From NCBI GenBank assembly GCA_902786245.1, contig CADABS010000008.1:1-54183 (forward strand): a stretch of DNA of 54,183 nt, given 5' to 3'. This stretch comes from an uncultured Erysipelotrichaceae bacterium (GTDB lineage: Bacteria; Bacillota_I; Bacilli_A; Erysipelotrichales; Erysipelotrichaceae). The notes below the pieces were generated by a model. That model saw only the letters and a program-made list of their open reading frames with translations, searched no databases and was not told where the DNA came from. Positions 30,438 through 43,099 of the stretch are shown here, piece after piece (within the stretch, counting starts at the first letter, position 1; every line of letters starts with the position of its first letter). The translations under genes were made by a program, and so were the position numbers.

Positions 30438-31181
30438 ATGACTATGAATGAAGAAAACAGAAAAGAAACTGCAGACAGTGAAGATATGGATTTTCTGTCG
30501 GAAACCAGGGTTTTTGAAACCCTGACGGAGACAGAACCGGAAGAACCCCTCAGCGCGACCGGTGTCATGGAAACATTGACGGAAGGCGATTTCGCAGCAG
30601 AAGAAAAGGAAGAAAAGAAGGAAGAGCAGCCGGAAAAGGAATCCGGCAGTGCGTTGAAGGAGATCCTTCTGTTCCTGCGCGATCTGGCCGTCTATATGGT
30701 CATTGTTTTCCTGATGGTGGAATTCCTGATCCGGCCGATCCAGGTCATCGGTTCTTCGATGTATCCGACCCTCAACGGCGGCGACCGGGGCGTCAGCAAT
30801 CTGCTCGGCTACAGGCTCGGGCATATGAAGCGCTTTGATATTGCGATCATCTATCTGGATTCCAAAGATGAATATCTGGTCAAGCGGGTCATCGGCATGC
30901 CGGGAGAAACAGTTTCCTATACGGACGGACAGCTGTATATCAACGGCGAACCGGTCGAGGAGCCTTTCCTGGATACTGATTATGCAAATTCCTATGACGG
31001 TGTGTTCATGACCGATGTCGAACCGGTCACCCTGGCGGAGGATGAATATTTCTGCCTGGGCGACAACCGGCCCAGATCCACCGATTCGCGCTATTACGGT
31101 CCGTTCAAGGCAGATAAGATCATGGCCAAGGGTGTGTTCATCGTCTGGCCGTTCAGCCATTTCGGGGCTGAGACATGGTAA
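30438..31181 (+). CDS. lepB: Signal peptidase I with long acidic N-terminal tail
   Basis: A 247-residue membrane serine protease that removes signal peptides. An unusually long cytoplasmic tail (residues 1-72) is rich in Glu and carries two similar segments, SETRVFETL (21-29) and SATGVMETL (39-47). One membrane helix follows (about 76-97), then the catalytic SSMYP (Ser107), YLVKRVIGMPGE (Lys149) and GDNRPRSTDSR boxes. Bacillota LepB tails are usually 10-20 residues. The start at 30438 has no strong ribosome site; ATG 30444 is an alternative. rbgA overlaps its end by 7 bases. Confidence 0.94.
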   Translation: MTMNEENRKETADSEDMDFLSETRVFETLTETEPEEPLSATGVMETLTEGDFAAEEKEEKKEEQPEKESGSALKEILLFLRDLAVYMVIVFLMVEFLIRPIQVIGSSMYPTLNGGDRGVSNLLGYRLGHMKRFDIAIIYLDSKDEYLVKRVIGMPGETVSYTDGQLYINGEPVEEPFLDTDYANSYDGVFMTDVEPVTLAEDEYFCLGDNRPRSTDSRYYGPFKADKIMAKGVFIVWPFSHFGAETW

Positions 31182-32047
31182 AGGTGCAGTGGTATCCCGG
31201 CCATATGGAAAAAGCCCGCCGGGAAATGACAGAGAAGCTGAAGGCCGTCGATATGATCATCGAGGTGCGCGATGCCCGGATTCCCGCGGCCAGCACCAAC
31301 CCGATGCTCAACCAGATGGCCCAGGGCAAACCGCGTCTGATCATCCTGTCCAAAACGGATATGGCAGATCCTGTCATGACGGAAAAATGGGAAAAGGCAC
31401 TGCGCAGCGATACATGTGAATGCATGGCGCTGGATGTGCTCAATGATCCCCGCTGCAAAAAGAAAATCGTTGCGGCTTCGCTGCAGCTGATGGAAGAAAG
31501 AAGGCAGAAACAGCGCGCCAGAGGCATCAAGCCGCGGGCGGTGCGGGCAATGGCGGCAGGCATTCCCAATGTCGGCAAATCGACCATGATCAACCGGGTC
31601 GCCGGCCGAAAGAGCGCGAAGACGGAAGACCGTCCCGGCGTTACCAGAAGCCTGACATGGATCCATGCCGATCCCGATCTGGAACTGCTTGATACACCGG
31701 GCGTATTATGGCCGAAGTTCGATGATGAAAAAACAGGATCGCTGCTGGCTGCGCTCGGCTCGATCAATGACAATATCCTGGACAGGAAAATGATCGCCAT
31801 GGATACGATCCGGATCGTACAGGAACTGTATCCCGGACTGCTGGAAGGCATCTATGAAAGCGGCGAAGTCAATCCCAACGGGATGCTGAAGGCGATCTGC
31901 AGCCGCAGGGGACTGGTTCTGGCCGGCGGCGAAGCGGATACGAAGCGGGCAGCCGATCTCTTCCTGCATGAACTGCGCAAAGGCAGACTGGGAAAGCTGA
32001 CACTGGAGAAACCGGATGATGAAACAGAAGAAAACATGTCCGAATGA
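31175..32047 (+). CDS. rbgA: Ribosome biogenesis GTPase RbgA (YlqF)
   Basis: A 290-residue circularly permuted GTPase needed for late 50S assembly. Motif order is permuted: G4 LSKTDMAD comes before G1 GIPNVGKST, and G3 DTPG follows. The N-terminus WYPGHMEKARREM is typical, and a C-terminal RNA-binding helical domain is present. rplS-lepB-rbgA-rnhB is a known Bacillota order. It starts inside the end of lepB, so translation is coupled. Confidence 0.96.
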   Translation: MVKVQWYPGHMEKARREMTEKLKAVDMIIEVRDARIPAASTNPMLNQMAQGKPRLIILSKTDMADPVMTEKWEKALRSDTCECMALDVLNDPRCKKKIVAASLQLMEERRQKQRARGIKPRAVRAMAAGIPNVGKSTMINRVAGRKSAKTEDRPGVTRSLTWIHADPDLELLDTPGVLWPKFDDEKTGSLLAALGSINDNILDRKMIAMDTIRIVQELYPGLLEGIYESGEVNPNGMLKAICSRRGLVLAGGEADTKRAADLFLHELRKGRLGKLTLEKPDDETEENMSE

Positions 32048-32642
32048 TTTCGAGCATTTTTACTGGCCTGACGGCACGCTGGTGCTCGGGCTGGATGAAG
32101 CCGGCCGGGGACCATTGGCCGGACCGCTGTGCGTTGCCGGCGTGATCTTTGAGCCGGGCTATGAAAATCCGGATATCTATGATTCCAAAAGCATCAGCGA
32201 AAAGAAAAGAGAAGAACTGTATGAAACGATCCAGAACGATGCGCTCTGGTTTCAGATCGTTCTTGTCAGCGAAGCGGACATCGACCGCTACGATATCTAC
32301 CATGCCGACCAGATGGCAATGAGCCGGATTGCGATGGAGGCACCTGCCTGTGCCGTGCTCAGCGATGCGATGCCGCTGGAACTGGAAGACAGAACCGTAC
32401 ATGCCATCGTTAAGGGCGATCAGAAATCGATTTCGATCGCGGCTGCTTCGATCCTGGCCAAAGTGACCCGGGACCGGCTGATGAAGGAATATGACAAAAT
32501 CTGGCCCCAATACGGATTTGCCTCGAATAAGGGCTACGGCACAAAGGCGCACCTGGATGCGATCCGCACCTACGGCATCACGCCGATCCACCGCCGCAGT
32601 TTCGGACCCGCCCGGGCGATCCAGCAGAAACTCGATTTATAG
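32016..32642 (+). CDS. rnhB: Ribonuclease HII
   Basis: A 208-residue RNase HII. The catalytic GLDEAGRGPLAGP (about residues 24-36) gives the first acidic pair, and the metal-binding Asp of IVKGDQKS and the C-terminal GYGTKAHLDAI segment follow. It nicks 5' of ribonucleotides in DNA and degrades RNA-DNA hybrids. ATG 32016 has GGAG eight bases upstream and overlaps rbgA by 32 bases; a second ATG follows immediately. Confidence 0.96.
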   Translation: MMKQKKTCPNDFEHFYWPDGTLVLGLDEAGRGPLAGPLCVAGVIFEPGYENPDIYDSKSISEKKREELYETIQNDALWFQIVLVSEADIDRYDIYHADQMAMSRIAMEAPACAVLSDAMPLELEDRTVHAIVKGDQKSISIAAASILAKVTRDRLMKEYDKIWPQYGFASNKGYGTKAHLDAIRTYGITPIHRRSFGPARAIQQKLDL

Positions 32643-32690
32643 AAAGCTTTTCTGAATCTGTGCGAACAGATATTACAGGAGGCTTTTTTT

Positions 32691-33443
32691 ATGATATGTG
32701 AAAGAGAGAAGATCGCCGCCTATGCGGTGATGTATGACGGCAGCTGGACAAAGATTGCCAAAGCGCTGGCGGAGGGAACAGAACCGCGGAGTGTAACCTG
32801 CAGTGAGAACTATATCACGGCTGCCGATCCGCAGTATCCTGCCTGTCTGCGGCAGCTGCGCTATCCGCCCTGGATCCTGTTCTATCAGGGAAATATAAAG
32901 CTGCTGGAGAAGCCGATGATGACCATTGTCGGATCGCGGAATATGTCGGAAACAGGAAAGCGCATGACAGATCTTGTCTGCAATGAGCTCAAAAACAGAT
33001 TCGTGCTTGTCTCGGGTCTTGCCAGAGGCGTGGACGCATGCGTGCACCGCCATGGCATCACCGGGGCGGGAACCATCGGGGTGATCGGCAGCGGACTGGC
33101 CTGGAAATATCCCCGGGAAAACCGGGATCTGTACAGGATCATGGCAGCGGATCATCTGATTCTTTCAGAATATCCGTTCCGTACGGGTGTGCACAGGAGC
33201 CATTTTCCCTGGCGCAACCGGATCCTTGCGGCCCTTGGCAGAGCTCTGATCGTTACCCAGGCGATGCCGCATTCGGGTACGTCGCTGACTGTGAATGAGG
33301 CACTCAGTCTCAGCCGGGATGTCTGGTGTATGCCGTATCCGGCCGATGATGAAAGCGGTCTGGGAAACAACTGGCTGATCCGGGACGGTGCGTCGATTCT
33401 CTGCAGCGTGCAGGATATCGCGAAACTGAATGCGATGTACTGA
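32691..33443 (+). CDS. dprA: DNA-processing protein DprA (Smf), short form
   Basis: A 250-residue Rossmann-like protein with TIVGSRNMSETG, LVSGLARGVDACVH, TIGVIGSGL, HFPWRNRILAALG and SGTSLTVNEAL. DprA loads RecA on incoming single-stranded DNA. An N-terminal segment of about 65 residues precedes the core, but the C-terminal winged-helix domain found in longer DprA proteins is missing. AGGAGG lies eight bases before ATG. Transformation ability cannot be inferred from this gene alone. Confidence 0.92.
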   Translation: MICEREKIAAYAVMYDGSWTKIAKALAEGTEPRSVTCSENYITAADPQYPACLRQLRYPPWILFYQGNIKLLEKPMMTIVGSRNMSETGKRMTDLVCNELKNRFVLVSGLARGVDACVHRHGITGAGTIGVIGSGLAWKYPRENRDLYRIMAADHLILSEYPFRTGVHRSHFPWRNRILAALGRALIVTQAMPHSGTSLTVNEALSLSRDVWCMPYPADDESGLGNNWLIRDGASILCSVQDIAKLNAMY

Positions 33444-33518
33444 TATATTGCTTTTCAGATTTTTTATGATATTCTTTTTAATTGTTTAAATATTATGTGA
33501 AGTTACGAGGTGAAACCA

Positions 33519-35603
33519 ATGAAGAATCTGGTAATTGTTGAGTCCCCGTCAAAGTCCAAGACGATTGCGAAATATCTGGGCAGCGACTATACGGTCGTTT
33601 CCAGCAAAGGACATATCCGCGATCTGGCAATCAAAGGCAAAGACGGACTCGGTGTGGATATAGAGAATAACTTTGAACCGACCTATATTGTTTCCAAGGA
33701 TAAGGTCCAGACCGTCAAGGATCTGCGTTCCATGGCAAAAAAGAGCGCGAAAGTCTTTCTCGCGACCGACCCGGACCGGGAAGGGGAAGCGATCAGCTGG
33801 CATCTGGCCCAGGAACTCGGACTGGATGAAAGCGAACAGGACCGGGTAACGTTCCATGAAATCACAAAGTCGGCAGTGCAGAAGGCGTTTGAGCAGCCCC
33901 GGCAGATCGATATGGACCTGGTCCATTCCCAGGAGACACGGCGTATTCTCGACCGTATCATCGGCTTCAAGCTGTCCAAGCTGCTCAAGACCAAGATCCG
34001 CTCAAAGAGCGCCGGCCGGGTACAGTCGGTCGCCCTGAAGCTGATCGTTGAAAGAGAAAAGGAAATCAAGGCGTTCAAGCCGGATGAATACTGGACGGTC
34101 GAAGCGTCTTTTGTCAAAGACAGAAAAGAGTTTTCTGCTTCCCTGGCAAAGATTGACGGCAAGAAGGCGCAGCTGCACAATGCCGAAGAGGCGCAGCAGG
34201 TCTATGACGGCTGCCAGGGTCCCTTTGAGGTTGCCGAGATCCGCAGATCGACGCGGCGCCGGGACGCAAAGCCGCCGTTCATCACGAGTACGCTGCAGCA
34301 GGAAGCCAGCACCAAGCTTTCGTTCAGCGCCAAGCGGACGATGTCGATTGCCCAGCGTCTGTACGAAGGAATCGATATCGGCAGCGGCCAGGAAGGTCTG
34401 ATCACCTATATGCGTACCGACAGCACCCGTCTTTCGGATGTGTTCATCAATGCGGCAAGGGATAAGATCACTGCCGATTACGGAAAGAATTATCTTGGTT
34501 CCTATAAAGTCAGAAACGATGCGTCTTCGCAGGATGCCCATGAAGCGATCCGTCCGACAAGTCTGGAGAATACGCCGGAGAAGCTCAAGCCGTATCTGAC
34601 CAGTGAGCAGTACCGGCTCTACAAGATGATCTATGCCAGAGCGCTGGCTGCCCTGATGGCACCGGCAAAATATGATTCTGTTTCCGTGACGCTGCGCCAG
34701 GGCATCTATGATTTCAGTGCCCAGGGTTCGGTCATGGTCTTTGACGGCTATCTGGCGGTCTATGCGGATTATGATTCATCCAAGGATGTCGTTCTGCCGG
34801 TGCTGGCTGAAAAAGAAAGCCTGCAGGCAAAAGAAATCAAGATGAATCAGCACTTCACGGAACCGCCCGCAAGATATACCGAAGCCCGTCTGATCAAGGC
34901 ACTGGAAGAAGAAGGCATCGGCCGTCCTTCGACCTATGCCATGATCATCGATACGATCCAGGCCAGAGGCTATGTCAGTCTGGAAAAGACGAATGAGAAA
35001 AGCCGTACGAAAGTATTCATTCCGACCGAGCAGGGGATCCTGACGGTAGATAAGCTGGATGAATACTTCTCCGATATCATCAATGTCCGCTATACCGCTT
35101 CGATGGAAGACAAACTGGATCTGATTGCCGAAGGCGATGCGGATGAACTCGAGATCCTGCGCAGTTTCTATGCCCGCTTCGAACCGCTTCTGGATAAAGC
35201 ATATGAAAATATGGAAAGACTGCAGCCGGAGAAGACCGGAGAAATCTGTCCGGAATGCGGCGGTGAGCTGGTCATCCGGAGCGGCCGCTTCGGAAAGTTC
35301 ATTTCCTGTTCCAATTATCCCGAATGCCGCTATACAAGACAGATCGAGACAAAGCCGAAGGAAGAACCGGAGAAGACCGGAAAGATCTGTCCGGAATGCG
35401 GTCATGAACTCTATAAGCGCAAGAGCAGATTCGGCACGTTCTTCCTGGGCTGTTCCAATTTCCCGGAATGCCGGTATATGGAAAACATGAACGGCGAGCG
35501 GATCATTTCCAAGGCTGAGAGGACGGCGGAGACGAAGGCGGCAGCGGCACCGGGTGCACCGCGGCGCAAATCAAGCCGGCGGGGAATGGTGAAAAAAGCA
35601 TGA
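33519..35603 (+). CDS. topA: DNA topoisomerase I
   Basis: A 694-residue type IA enzyme that relaxes negative supercoils. The TOPRIM domain has [11 protein letters not shown] and [12 protein letters not shown]. The active-site Tyr is residue 297 in [14 protein letters not shown]. Two C4 zinc ribbons end the protein (CPECG..CSNYPEC and [12 protein letters not shown]), followed by a basic tail. ATG 33519 follows a GAGGTG ribosome site; the upstream GTG at 33510 is part of that site. The topA stop overlaps the trmFO start (ATGA). Confidence 0.97.
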   Translation: MKNLVIVESPSKSKTIAKYLGSDYTVVSSKGHIRDLAIKGKDGLGVDIENNFEPTYIVSKDKVQTVKDLRSMAKKSAKVFLATDPDREGEAISWHLAQELGLDESEQDRVTFHEITKSAVQKAFEQPRQIDMDLVHSQETRRILDRIIGFKLSKLLKTKIRSKSAGRVQSVALKLIVEREKEIKAFKPDEYWTVEASFVKDRKEFSASLAKIDGKKAQLHNAEEAQQVYDGCQGPFEVAEIRRSTRRRDAKPPFITSTLQQEASTKLSFSAKRTMSIAQRLYEGIDIGSGQEGLITYMRTDSTRLSDVFINAARDKITADYGKNYLGSYKVRNDASSQDAHEAIRPTSLENTPEKLKPYLTSEQYRLYKMIYARALAALMAPAKYDSVSVTLRQGIYDFSAQGSVMVFDGYLAVYADYDSSKDVVLPVLAEKESLQAKEIKMNQHFTEPPARYTEARLIKALEEEGIGRPSTYAMIIDTIQARGYVSLEKTNEKSRTKVFIPTEQGILTVDKLDEYFSDIINVRYTASMEDKLDLIAEGDADELEILRSFYARFEPLLDKAYENMERLQPEKTGEICPECGGELVIRSGRFGKFISCSNYPECRYTRQIETKPKEEPEKTGKICPECGHELYKRKSRFGTFFLGCSNFPECRYMENMNGERIISKAERTAETKAAAAPGAPRRKSSRRGMVKKA

Positions 35604-36895
35604 CACAGGCAAAGGTGATCGGTGCCGGACTGGCAGGCTGCGAAGCCGCCTGGCAGCTGGCAAAGCGGGGGATCTGTGTGGAACTGATTGAAATGAAGCC
35701 GCTGAAGCATTCACCGGCCCATTCCCGCGATACATTCGCAGAGCTCGTCTGTTCCAACTCCCTGCGCTCGGACGCACTGACCAATGCGGTCGGACTGCTG
35801 AAAGAAGAAATGCGCATGTGCGGATCGCTGATCATGGAGGCGGCGGAAAAAACAAAGGTGCCGGCAGGTTCTGCCCTGGCGGTCGACCGGGATGCTTTTT
35901 CCCAATACGTCACCGATCAGATCCGCTCCCATCCATTGATCCATATCACTGCCGAAGAGATTGCAGAGATTCCGGAAGGACCGGCTGTCATCGCGACCGG
36001 ACCATTGACATCGCAGCCTCTGGCAGAGGCAATCGGCAGACTGACCGGCAATGATTCGTTCTACTTCTATGATGCGGCAGCCCCGATCGTGACCGCCGAA
36101 TCGATCGATATGACAAAAGCATACCGCAAGAGCAGATATGACAAAGGCTCCGCCGACTATATCAACTGTCCGATGGACAAGGAACAGTTCGATGCCTTCT
36201 ATGAGGCACTGATCACGGCGGAGACAGCGGAGATGCATGCATTTGAAAAAGAAGTCTATTTCGAAGGATGCATGCCGTTTGAAGTCATGGCAAAACGGGG
36301 CCGGCAGACACTGCTGTTCGGACCGATGAAGCCGGTCGGGCTGGAAAAGGACGGATGGCGTCCTTATGCGGTCGTACAGCTGCGCCAGGACAATGCCATG
36401 GCAAGTCTCTACAATATCGTCGGCTTCCAGACCCATCTGAAATGGGGTGAGCAGAAGCGGATCCTGCAGATGATTCCGGGACTGGAAAACTGCGAGATCG
36501 TCCGCTATGGCGTCATGCACAGAAATACCTATCTCAATGCGCCGCGCTGGCTGCGCGAAACATACCAGTTCAAAGACCGGGATAATCTGTTCTTTGCCGG
36601 TCAGATGACCGGGGTCGAAGGCTATATCGAAAGCGCCGCCTCGGGGATGCTGGCGGGGATCAATCTCGCCCATGTACTGCATGGTGAGGAACCTGCCATT
36701 GCGACACCGGAAACGATGCTCGGGGCGATGGCCCATTACATCACCCATGCCGATCCGGCGTCCTTCCAGCCGATGAACGCCAACTTCGGCATCATGCATC
36801 TGCGTGATAACGTGAAGAAAAAAGACCGCAAGAATGCCTATGCACCGCAGTCGCTTGCGCTGATCAGGGAGATGATCGATGAAGGAAGACTTTGA
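35600..36895 (+). CDS. trmFO: Methylenetetrahydrofolate-tRNA-(uracil-5-)-methyltransferase TrmFO
   Basis: A 431-residue FAD enzyme that makes m5U54 in tRNA using folate. The FAD-binding [17 protein letters not shown] is at the N-terminus; [21 protein letters not shown], the MKPVGL segment and the late [16 protein letters not shown] block are all typical. The topA-trmFO-xerC order is standard in Bacillota. It overlaps topA by four bases and xerC by seventeen, so the three are one transcript. Confidence 0.97.
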   Translation: MTQAKVIGAGLAGCEAAWQLAKRGICVELIEMKPLKHSPAHSRDTFAELVCSNSLRSDALTNAVGLLKEEMRMCGSLIMEAAEKTKVPAGSALAVDRDAFSQYVTDQIRSHPLIHITAEEIAEIPEGPAVIATGPLTSQPLAEAIGRLTGNDSFYFYDAAAPIVTAESIDMTKAYRKSRYDKGSADYINCPMDKEQFDAFYEALITAETAEMHAFEKEVYFEGCMPFEVMAKRGRQTLLFGPMKPVGLEKDGWRPYAVVQLRQDNAMASLYNIVGFQTHLKWGEQKRILQMIPGLENCEIVRYGVMHRNTYLNAPRWLRETYQFKDRDNLFFAGQMTGVEGYIESAASGMLAGINLAHVLHGEEPAIATPETMLGAMAHYITHADPASFQPMNANFGIMHLRDNVKKKDRKNAYAPQSLALIREMIDEGRL

Positions 36896-37802
36896 AAGAT
36901 CGCTGGATTCCTTTCTTGACTATATCCGGCTGAAGAGAACGGGATCGGCAGATACCGAAGATGCATACCGGCGGGATATTGAAAGATTTCTGGTCTGGCT
37001 GCGGGAAGAAGGCATTGAATCCTTCAATGATGTGACGAGGGAGAACGTCAGCGATTATTTCACGAAGCTCAGAAGCGGGGAGATCGGCGGCACGCCGCTG
37101 TCCAACAGCAGCTATGCCCGCAATCTTTCTTCGCTCAAGTCTTTCTACCGCTATCTCAACCGTTCGGAAGGCATTCATGCCAATCCGGTCCTGCAGTTCC
37201 ACGGTACGAAGAACCGCCGCAAGCTGCCGGAGTTTCTGACCTTTGATCAGATGGAGACGATGCTGCGGTGCTTTGACCTCCATGATCCGGCGGATATCCG
37301 CGACCGGTGCATCCTGGAAACGATGTATGCCTGCGGTCTGCGTGTATCGGAATGTGCCGGCCTGCAGATTGGAAAGATCAGTCTGGACGGAGGCTATCTG
37401 ACGGTGCTGGGCAAAGAATCCAAGGAGCGCATGGTTCCTTTCTACCGGCGCTGCGGACAGCTGATCGATCTCTATCTGCGCGAAGCAAGGCCGCAGTTCA
37501 TGAAGAAGACGGAGGAACACGGTTACCTCTTCGTCAATCAGCACGGGCGCCCGATTTCTTCCCGGGCGATCCAGAATATCTGCGAGACTGCCGGGGAAAG
37601 GGCGGGCATCCCGATGCATGTGCATGCGCATATGATCCGCCACAGTTTCGCGACGCATCTTTTGGACAACGGAGCGGACCTGCGGGTGGTGCAGGAGCTG
37701 CTCGGACATGAGAATCTGACAACGACCCAGATCTATACGCATGTCACCCAGGACAGACTCCGCAAGGTGGTGGATCAGGCCCATCCCCATGCACATAAAT
37801 GA
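36879..37802 (+). CDS. xerC: Tyrosine recombinase XerC
   Basis: A 307-residue site-specific recombinase. The N-terminal SAM-like domain binds DNA, and the catalytic domain has the complete R-K-H-R-H-Y set: Arg in [12 protein letters not shown], Lys in [28 protein letters not shown] and Tyr in QIYTHVT. It resolves chromosome dimers at dif with a partner or alone. It is the last gene of the topA-trmFO-xerC unit; the pyr promoter begins just after its stop. Confidence 0.94.
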   Translation: MKEDFERSLDSFLDYIRLKRTGSADTEDAYRRDIERFLVWLREEGIESFNDVTRENVSDYFTKLRSGEIGGTPLSNSSYARNLSSLKSFYRYLNRSEGIHANPVLQFHGTKNRRKLPEFLTFDQMETMLRCFDLHDPADIRDRCILETMYACGLRVSECAGLQIGKISLDGGYLTVLGKESKERMVPFYRRCGQLIDLYLREARPQFMKKTEEHGYLFVNQHGRPISSRAIQNICETAGERAGIPMHVHAHMIRHSFATHLLDNGADLRVVQELLGHENLTTTQIYTHVTQDRLRKVVDQAHPHAHK

Positions 37803-37803
37803 T

Positions 37804-37831
37804 TTGCAATCTGTTTGCCGTAGTGTATAAT
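37804..37831 (+). promoter_or_regulatory. pyr operon promoter
   Basis: TTGCAA (37804-37809), 16-bp spacer, TATAAT (37826-37831). Only about 21 bases separate the expected start point from pyrB, leaving no room for a PyrR-type attenuator. Confidence 0.78.
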
Positions 37832-37858
37832 CTTGACGAATATGAAAAGGAGGTCCTT

Positions 37859-38764
37859 ATGCACAAGAATTCTCTTCTCTCAATGAAAGACCTTTCGAAG
37901 GATGATATTGTTCATATTCTCAGCGATGCTTTGCTGTTTGACAGTTGCTATGCAGATTGGCAGCTTCCTGATGCAGGAAGTCTGGTTGCCAATCTTTTTT
38001 TTGAAGCATCGACGAGAACGCATTATTCGTTTGAAAGCGCCGAGCTGCAGCTGGGTCTGAAAGCGGTCGATATTGCCATTGCCGGCAGTTCCGTAGGCAA
38101 GGGCGAATCGCTCTATGATACGCTGAAAACGCTGGAGATGCACGGCTATAAAGCACTGGTGATCCGCCATTCCAGGGAACGCTACTGGGATGAGCTGGAA
38201 AACCTGAAGATTCCGGTACTCAATGCCGGCGACGGAGCCGGCGATCATCCGACCCAGTGTCTGCTCGATCTGCTGACGATGCAGCAGGAATTCGGTACGC
38301 TGGCAGGACTGAATGTCGTGATCTGCGGCGATATCCTGCACAGCCGGGTCGCATCCTCCAATAAGACAGCGCTCGAACTGCTTGGTTCAAAGGTGACCTT
38401 TGCCGGTCCGAAGGAATGGAGCCGCGAGGGCTATGAATGGGTCGATTTCGACGAAGCGATCCCGGAAGCGGATGTCGTCATGATGCTGCGGATCCAGAAG
38501 GAACGCGGCGCTGCCCTGGATGGCGTCGGCGATGATTCCTACCTGGAGGCATACGGACTGACAAAAGACAGATATGCCCGGATGAAGAAGACTGCCATCG
38601 TCATGCATCCGGCCCCGGTCAACCGCGGCATCGAGATCGATACGGATCTGGTCGAAGCAGAGCGTTCAAGGATCTTCAAGCAGATGTACAACGGCGTCCT
38701 GGTGCGCAAGGCAGTCATCAAGCGCGCCTTCGGCTACGGACCGTTTGAAGGAGAAAACAGATGA
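37859..38764 (+). CDS. pyrB: Aspartate carbamoyltransferase, catalytic chain
   Basis: A 301-residue enzyme joining carbamoyl phosphate and aspartate, the committed step of UMP synthesis. The carbamoyl-phosphate loop FFEASTRTHYSFE and the HPTQCLLDLLTM segment are diagnostic; HPAPVNRG near the end is also typical. AGGAGG lies before ATG 37859. No regulatory chain PyrI is seen. It is the first gene of a six-gene operon in which each start overlaps the previous stop. Confidence 0.97.
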   Translation: MHKNSLLSMKDLSKDDIVHILSDALLFDSCYADWQLPDAGSLVANLFFEASTRTHYSFESAELQLGLKAVDIAIAGSSVGKGESLYDTLKTLEMHGYKALVIRHSRERYWDELENLKIPVLNAGDGAGDHPTQCLLDLLTMQQEFGTLAGLNVVICGDILHSRVASSNKTALELLGSKVTFAGPKEWSREGYEWVDFDEAIPEADVVMMLRIQKERGAALDGVGDDSYLEAYGLTKDRYARMKKTAIVMHPAPVNRGIEIDTDLVEAERSRIFKQMYNGVLVRKAVIKRAFGYGPFEGENR

Positions 38765-40031
38765 TCCGCAGAATTGCCGGAGCGGAAGCGGTCATCGGCG
38801 ATGAAATCGTCAGGACGGATATTCTGTTCGATGAAAACGGCATTATCGATATCGGACCGGATCTGCATGGTGAAGAAGAGCTGATTGACGGCAGCGGCTG
38901 TACCGTTCTGCCCGGTCTGATCGATGTGCATGTGCATTTCCGCGAGCCCGGCTATGAACAGAAGGAAACGATCCTGACCGGTTCAAAGGCGGCAGCCCAC
39001 GGCGGCTTTACGACCGTCTTTGCGATGCCCAATCTCAACCCGTTCCCGGATACACCGGAAGTCATGCGTACATATCTGCAGAAAATCAGGGAAGACTCCG
39101 TGATCAATACGGTTCCCTACGGAACGATCACGCAGGGAGAAAAGGGACAGATCCCGACCGATTATGAAGAACTGAAGAAACTCGGTATCCGCTGGTTCTC
39201 GGATGACGGCGTCGGTGTCGCCGACTGCAGTGTCATGCAGGAAGCGATGCTGAAGGCAAAGGAAGCCGGTGTCATGTTTGCCTGCCATACCGAAGATATG
39301 AATTACAGAAGACCCGGGGCCTGTGTCCATGAGAGCGAATACGGACGCTCCATGGGCTGGGACGGTATACCCGGTGAATGCGAAAGCGAACAGCTCAAGC
39401 GCGACCTGATGCTTGCAGAGAAATACGGATTGAAGTACCACGGCTGCCATATCTCTTCGCATCTGAGCACGGATGCGCTGCGGGAAGCCAAAAAAGCAGG
39501 TGCGGACGTATCGGCAGAAGTCACTGCCCATCATCTGCTGCTGGAGGATACCGATGTCAAAGGTCCGGACTGGAAAATGAATCCGCCGCTGCGCAGCCAT
39601 GCCGACCGGATGGAACTGATCCGCAGTCTGGAAGACGGAACCCTGGATTTCATTGCCAGCGACCATGCCCCGCATACTTCCGCTGACAAGGATAAGCCCA
39701 TGGCCCAGTCTGCCTTCGGCATCGTTTCGCTGGAAACAAGCTTTGCGATGCTGTATACGGAATTCGTACACCGCCAGAAACGCTGGACGCTGCCGCAGCT
39801 GGTCCGCTGGATGAGCACCGCCCCGGCAGAACGGTTCGGTCTGACGGACAGAGGTGCGATCCGCAAAGGCATGCGCTCTGATCTGACCATTGTCAGACTC
39901 AATGAAGAGAACCTGATCCGGAAGGAAGAATTCTTCTCGAAGGGTAAGAATACACCGTTTGACGGATGTACCGTATTTGCGGCTGTGGAAGAGACGATCT
40001 GCGGCGGAAAGACGGTATACAGGAGAAAGCC

Positions 40032-40035
<4 letters not shown>
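38761..40035 (+). CDS. pyrC: Dihydroorotase
   Basis: A 424-residue class I dihydroorotase (amidohydrolase). Metal ligands are in DVHVHFREPGYE; the KYHGCHIS segment, AEVTAHHLLLED and DFIASDHAPH carry later ligands and the catalytic Asp. It closes carbamoyl-aspartate to dihydroorotate. Its ATG overlaps the pyrB TGA. Confidence 0.97.
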
Positions 40036-42364
<2,329 letters not shown>

Positions 42365-42378
<14 letters not shown>

Positions 42379-43030
42379 AAAGGATTTTACCCATTTCATG
42401 CTTGAATGCAATGCGCTGAAGTTCGGCGATTTCACACTGAAATCCGGACGGCGCTCACCGTTCTTCATGAATGCCGGCGCCTATGTGACAGGCGGTCAGC
42501 TGACGAAGCTGGCAGAGTATTATGCAAGAGCGATCCATGACAATTTCGGACTGGATTTCGATGTTCTCTTCGGTCCGGCATACAAAGGCATTCCCCTGGC
42601 AGTTGCGACAGCCATGGCGATCCATCAGCTCTATGGCAAGGAAGTGCGCTACTGTTCCAACCGCAAGGAAGTCAAGGATCATGGCGATACCGGCATCCTG
42701 CTGGGCTCGAAACTGCAGGATGGGGACCGGGTGATCATGATTGAAGATGTCACGACATCCGGCAAGTCGATGGAAGAGACAGTACCGATCGTCAGAAGCC
42801 AGGCAGATGTCGAAATCTGCGGTCTGATCGTATCGCTCAACCGCTGCGAACGGGGCAAATCAGAGATTTCCGCGCTGTCGGAAATCCAGCAGCTCTACGG
42901 CTTTAAGACAGCCGCAATCGTCACCATGCATGAGGTGACGCAGATCCTGCAGGAAGAAGACCGGCTGGACGGGGAACTTCTGCAGAGAATCAGCGATTAC
43001 TATGCGCAGTACGGCGCTGTTGAATCGTAG
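42365..43030 (+). CDS. pyrE: Orotate phosphoribosyltransferase
   Basis: A 221-residue type I phosphoribosyltransferase making OMP from orotate and PRPP. FTLKSGRRSPFFMN, the FGPAYKGIPLA loop and the PRPP motif VIMIEDVTTSGKS are diagnostic. ATG 42365 has GAGG upstream and gives the family N-terminus. It closes the pyrBCKDFE operon; carAB and pyrR are not in the window. Confidence 0.96.
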
Positions 43031-43099
43031 TTTTGTTTTTTGGTATTTAGTGTTAAAATAATTGATAAGTTTGACTTACACATACAAGGGGAGGCTCAC

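Noticed and set aside
37832-37858. PyrR-type attenuator before pyrB
   Set aside because: Only about 21 bases separate the predicted start point and pyrB, with no hairpin.
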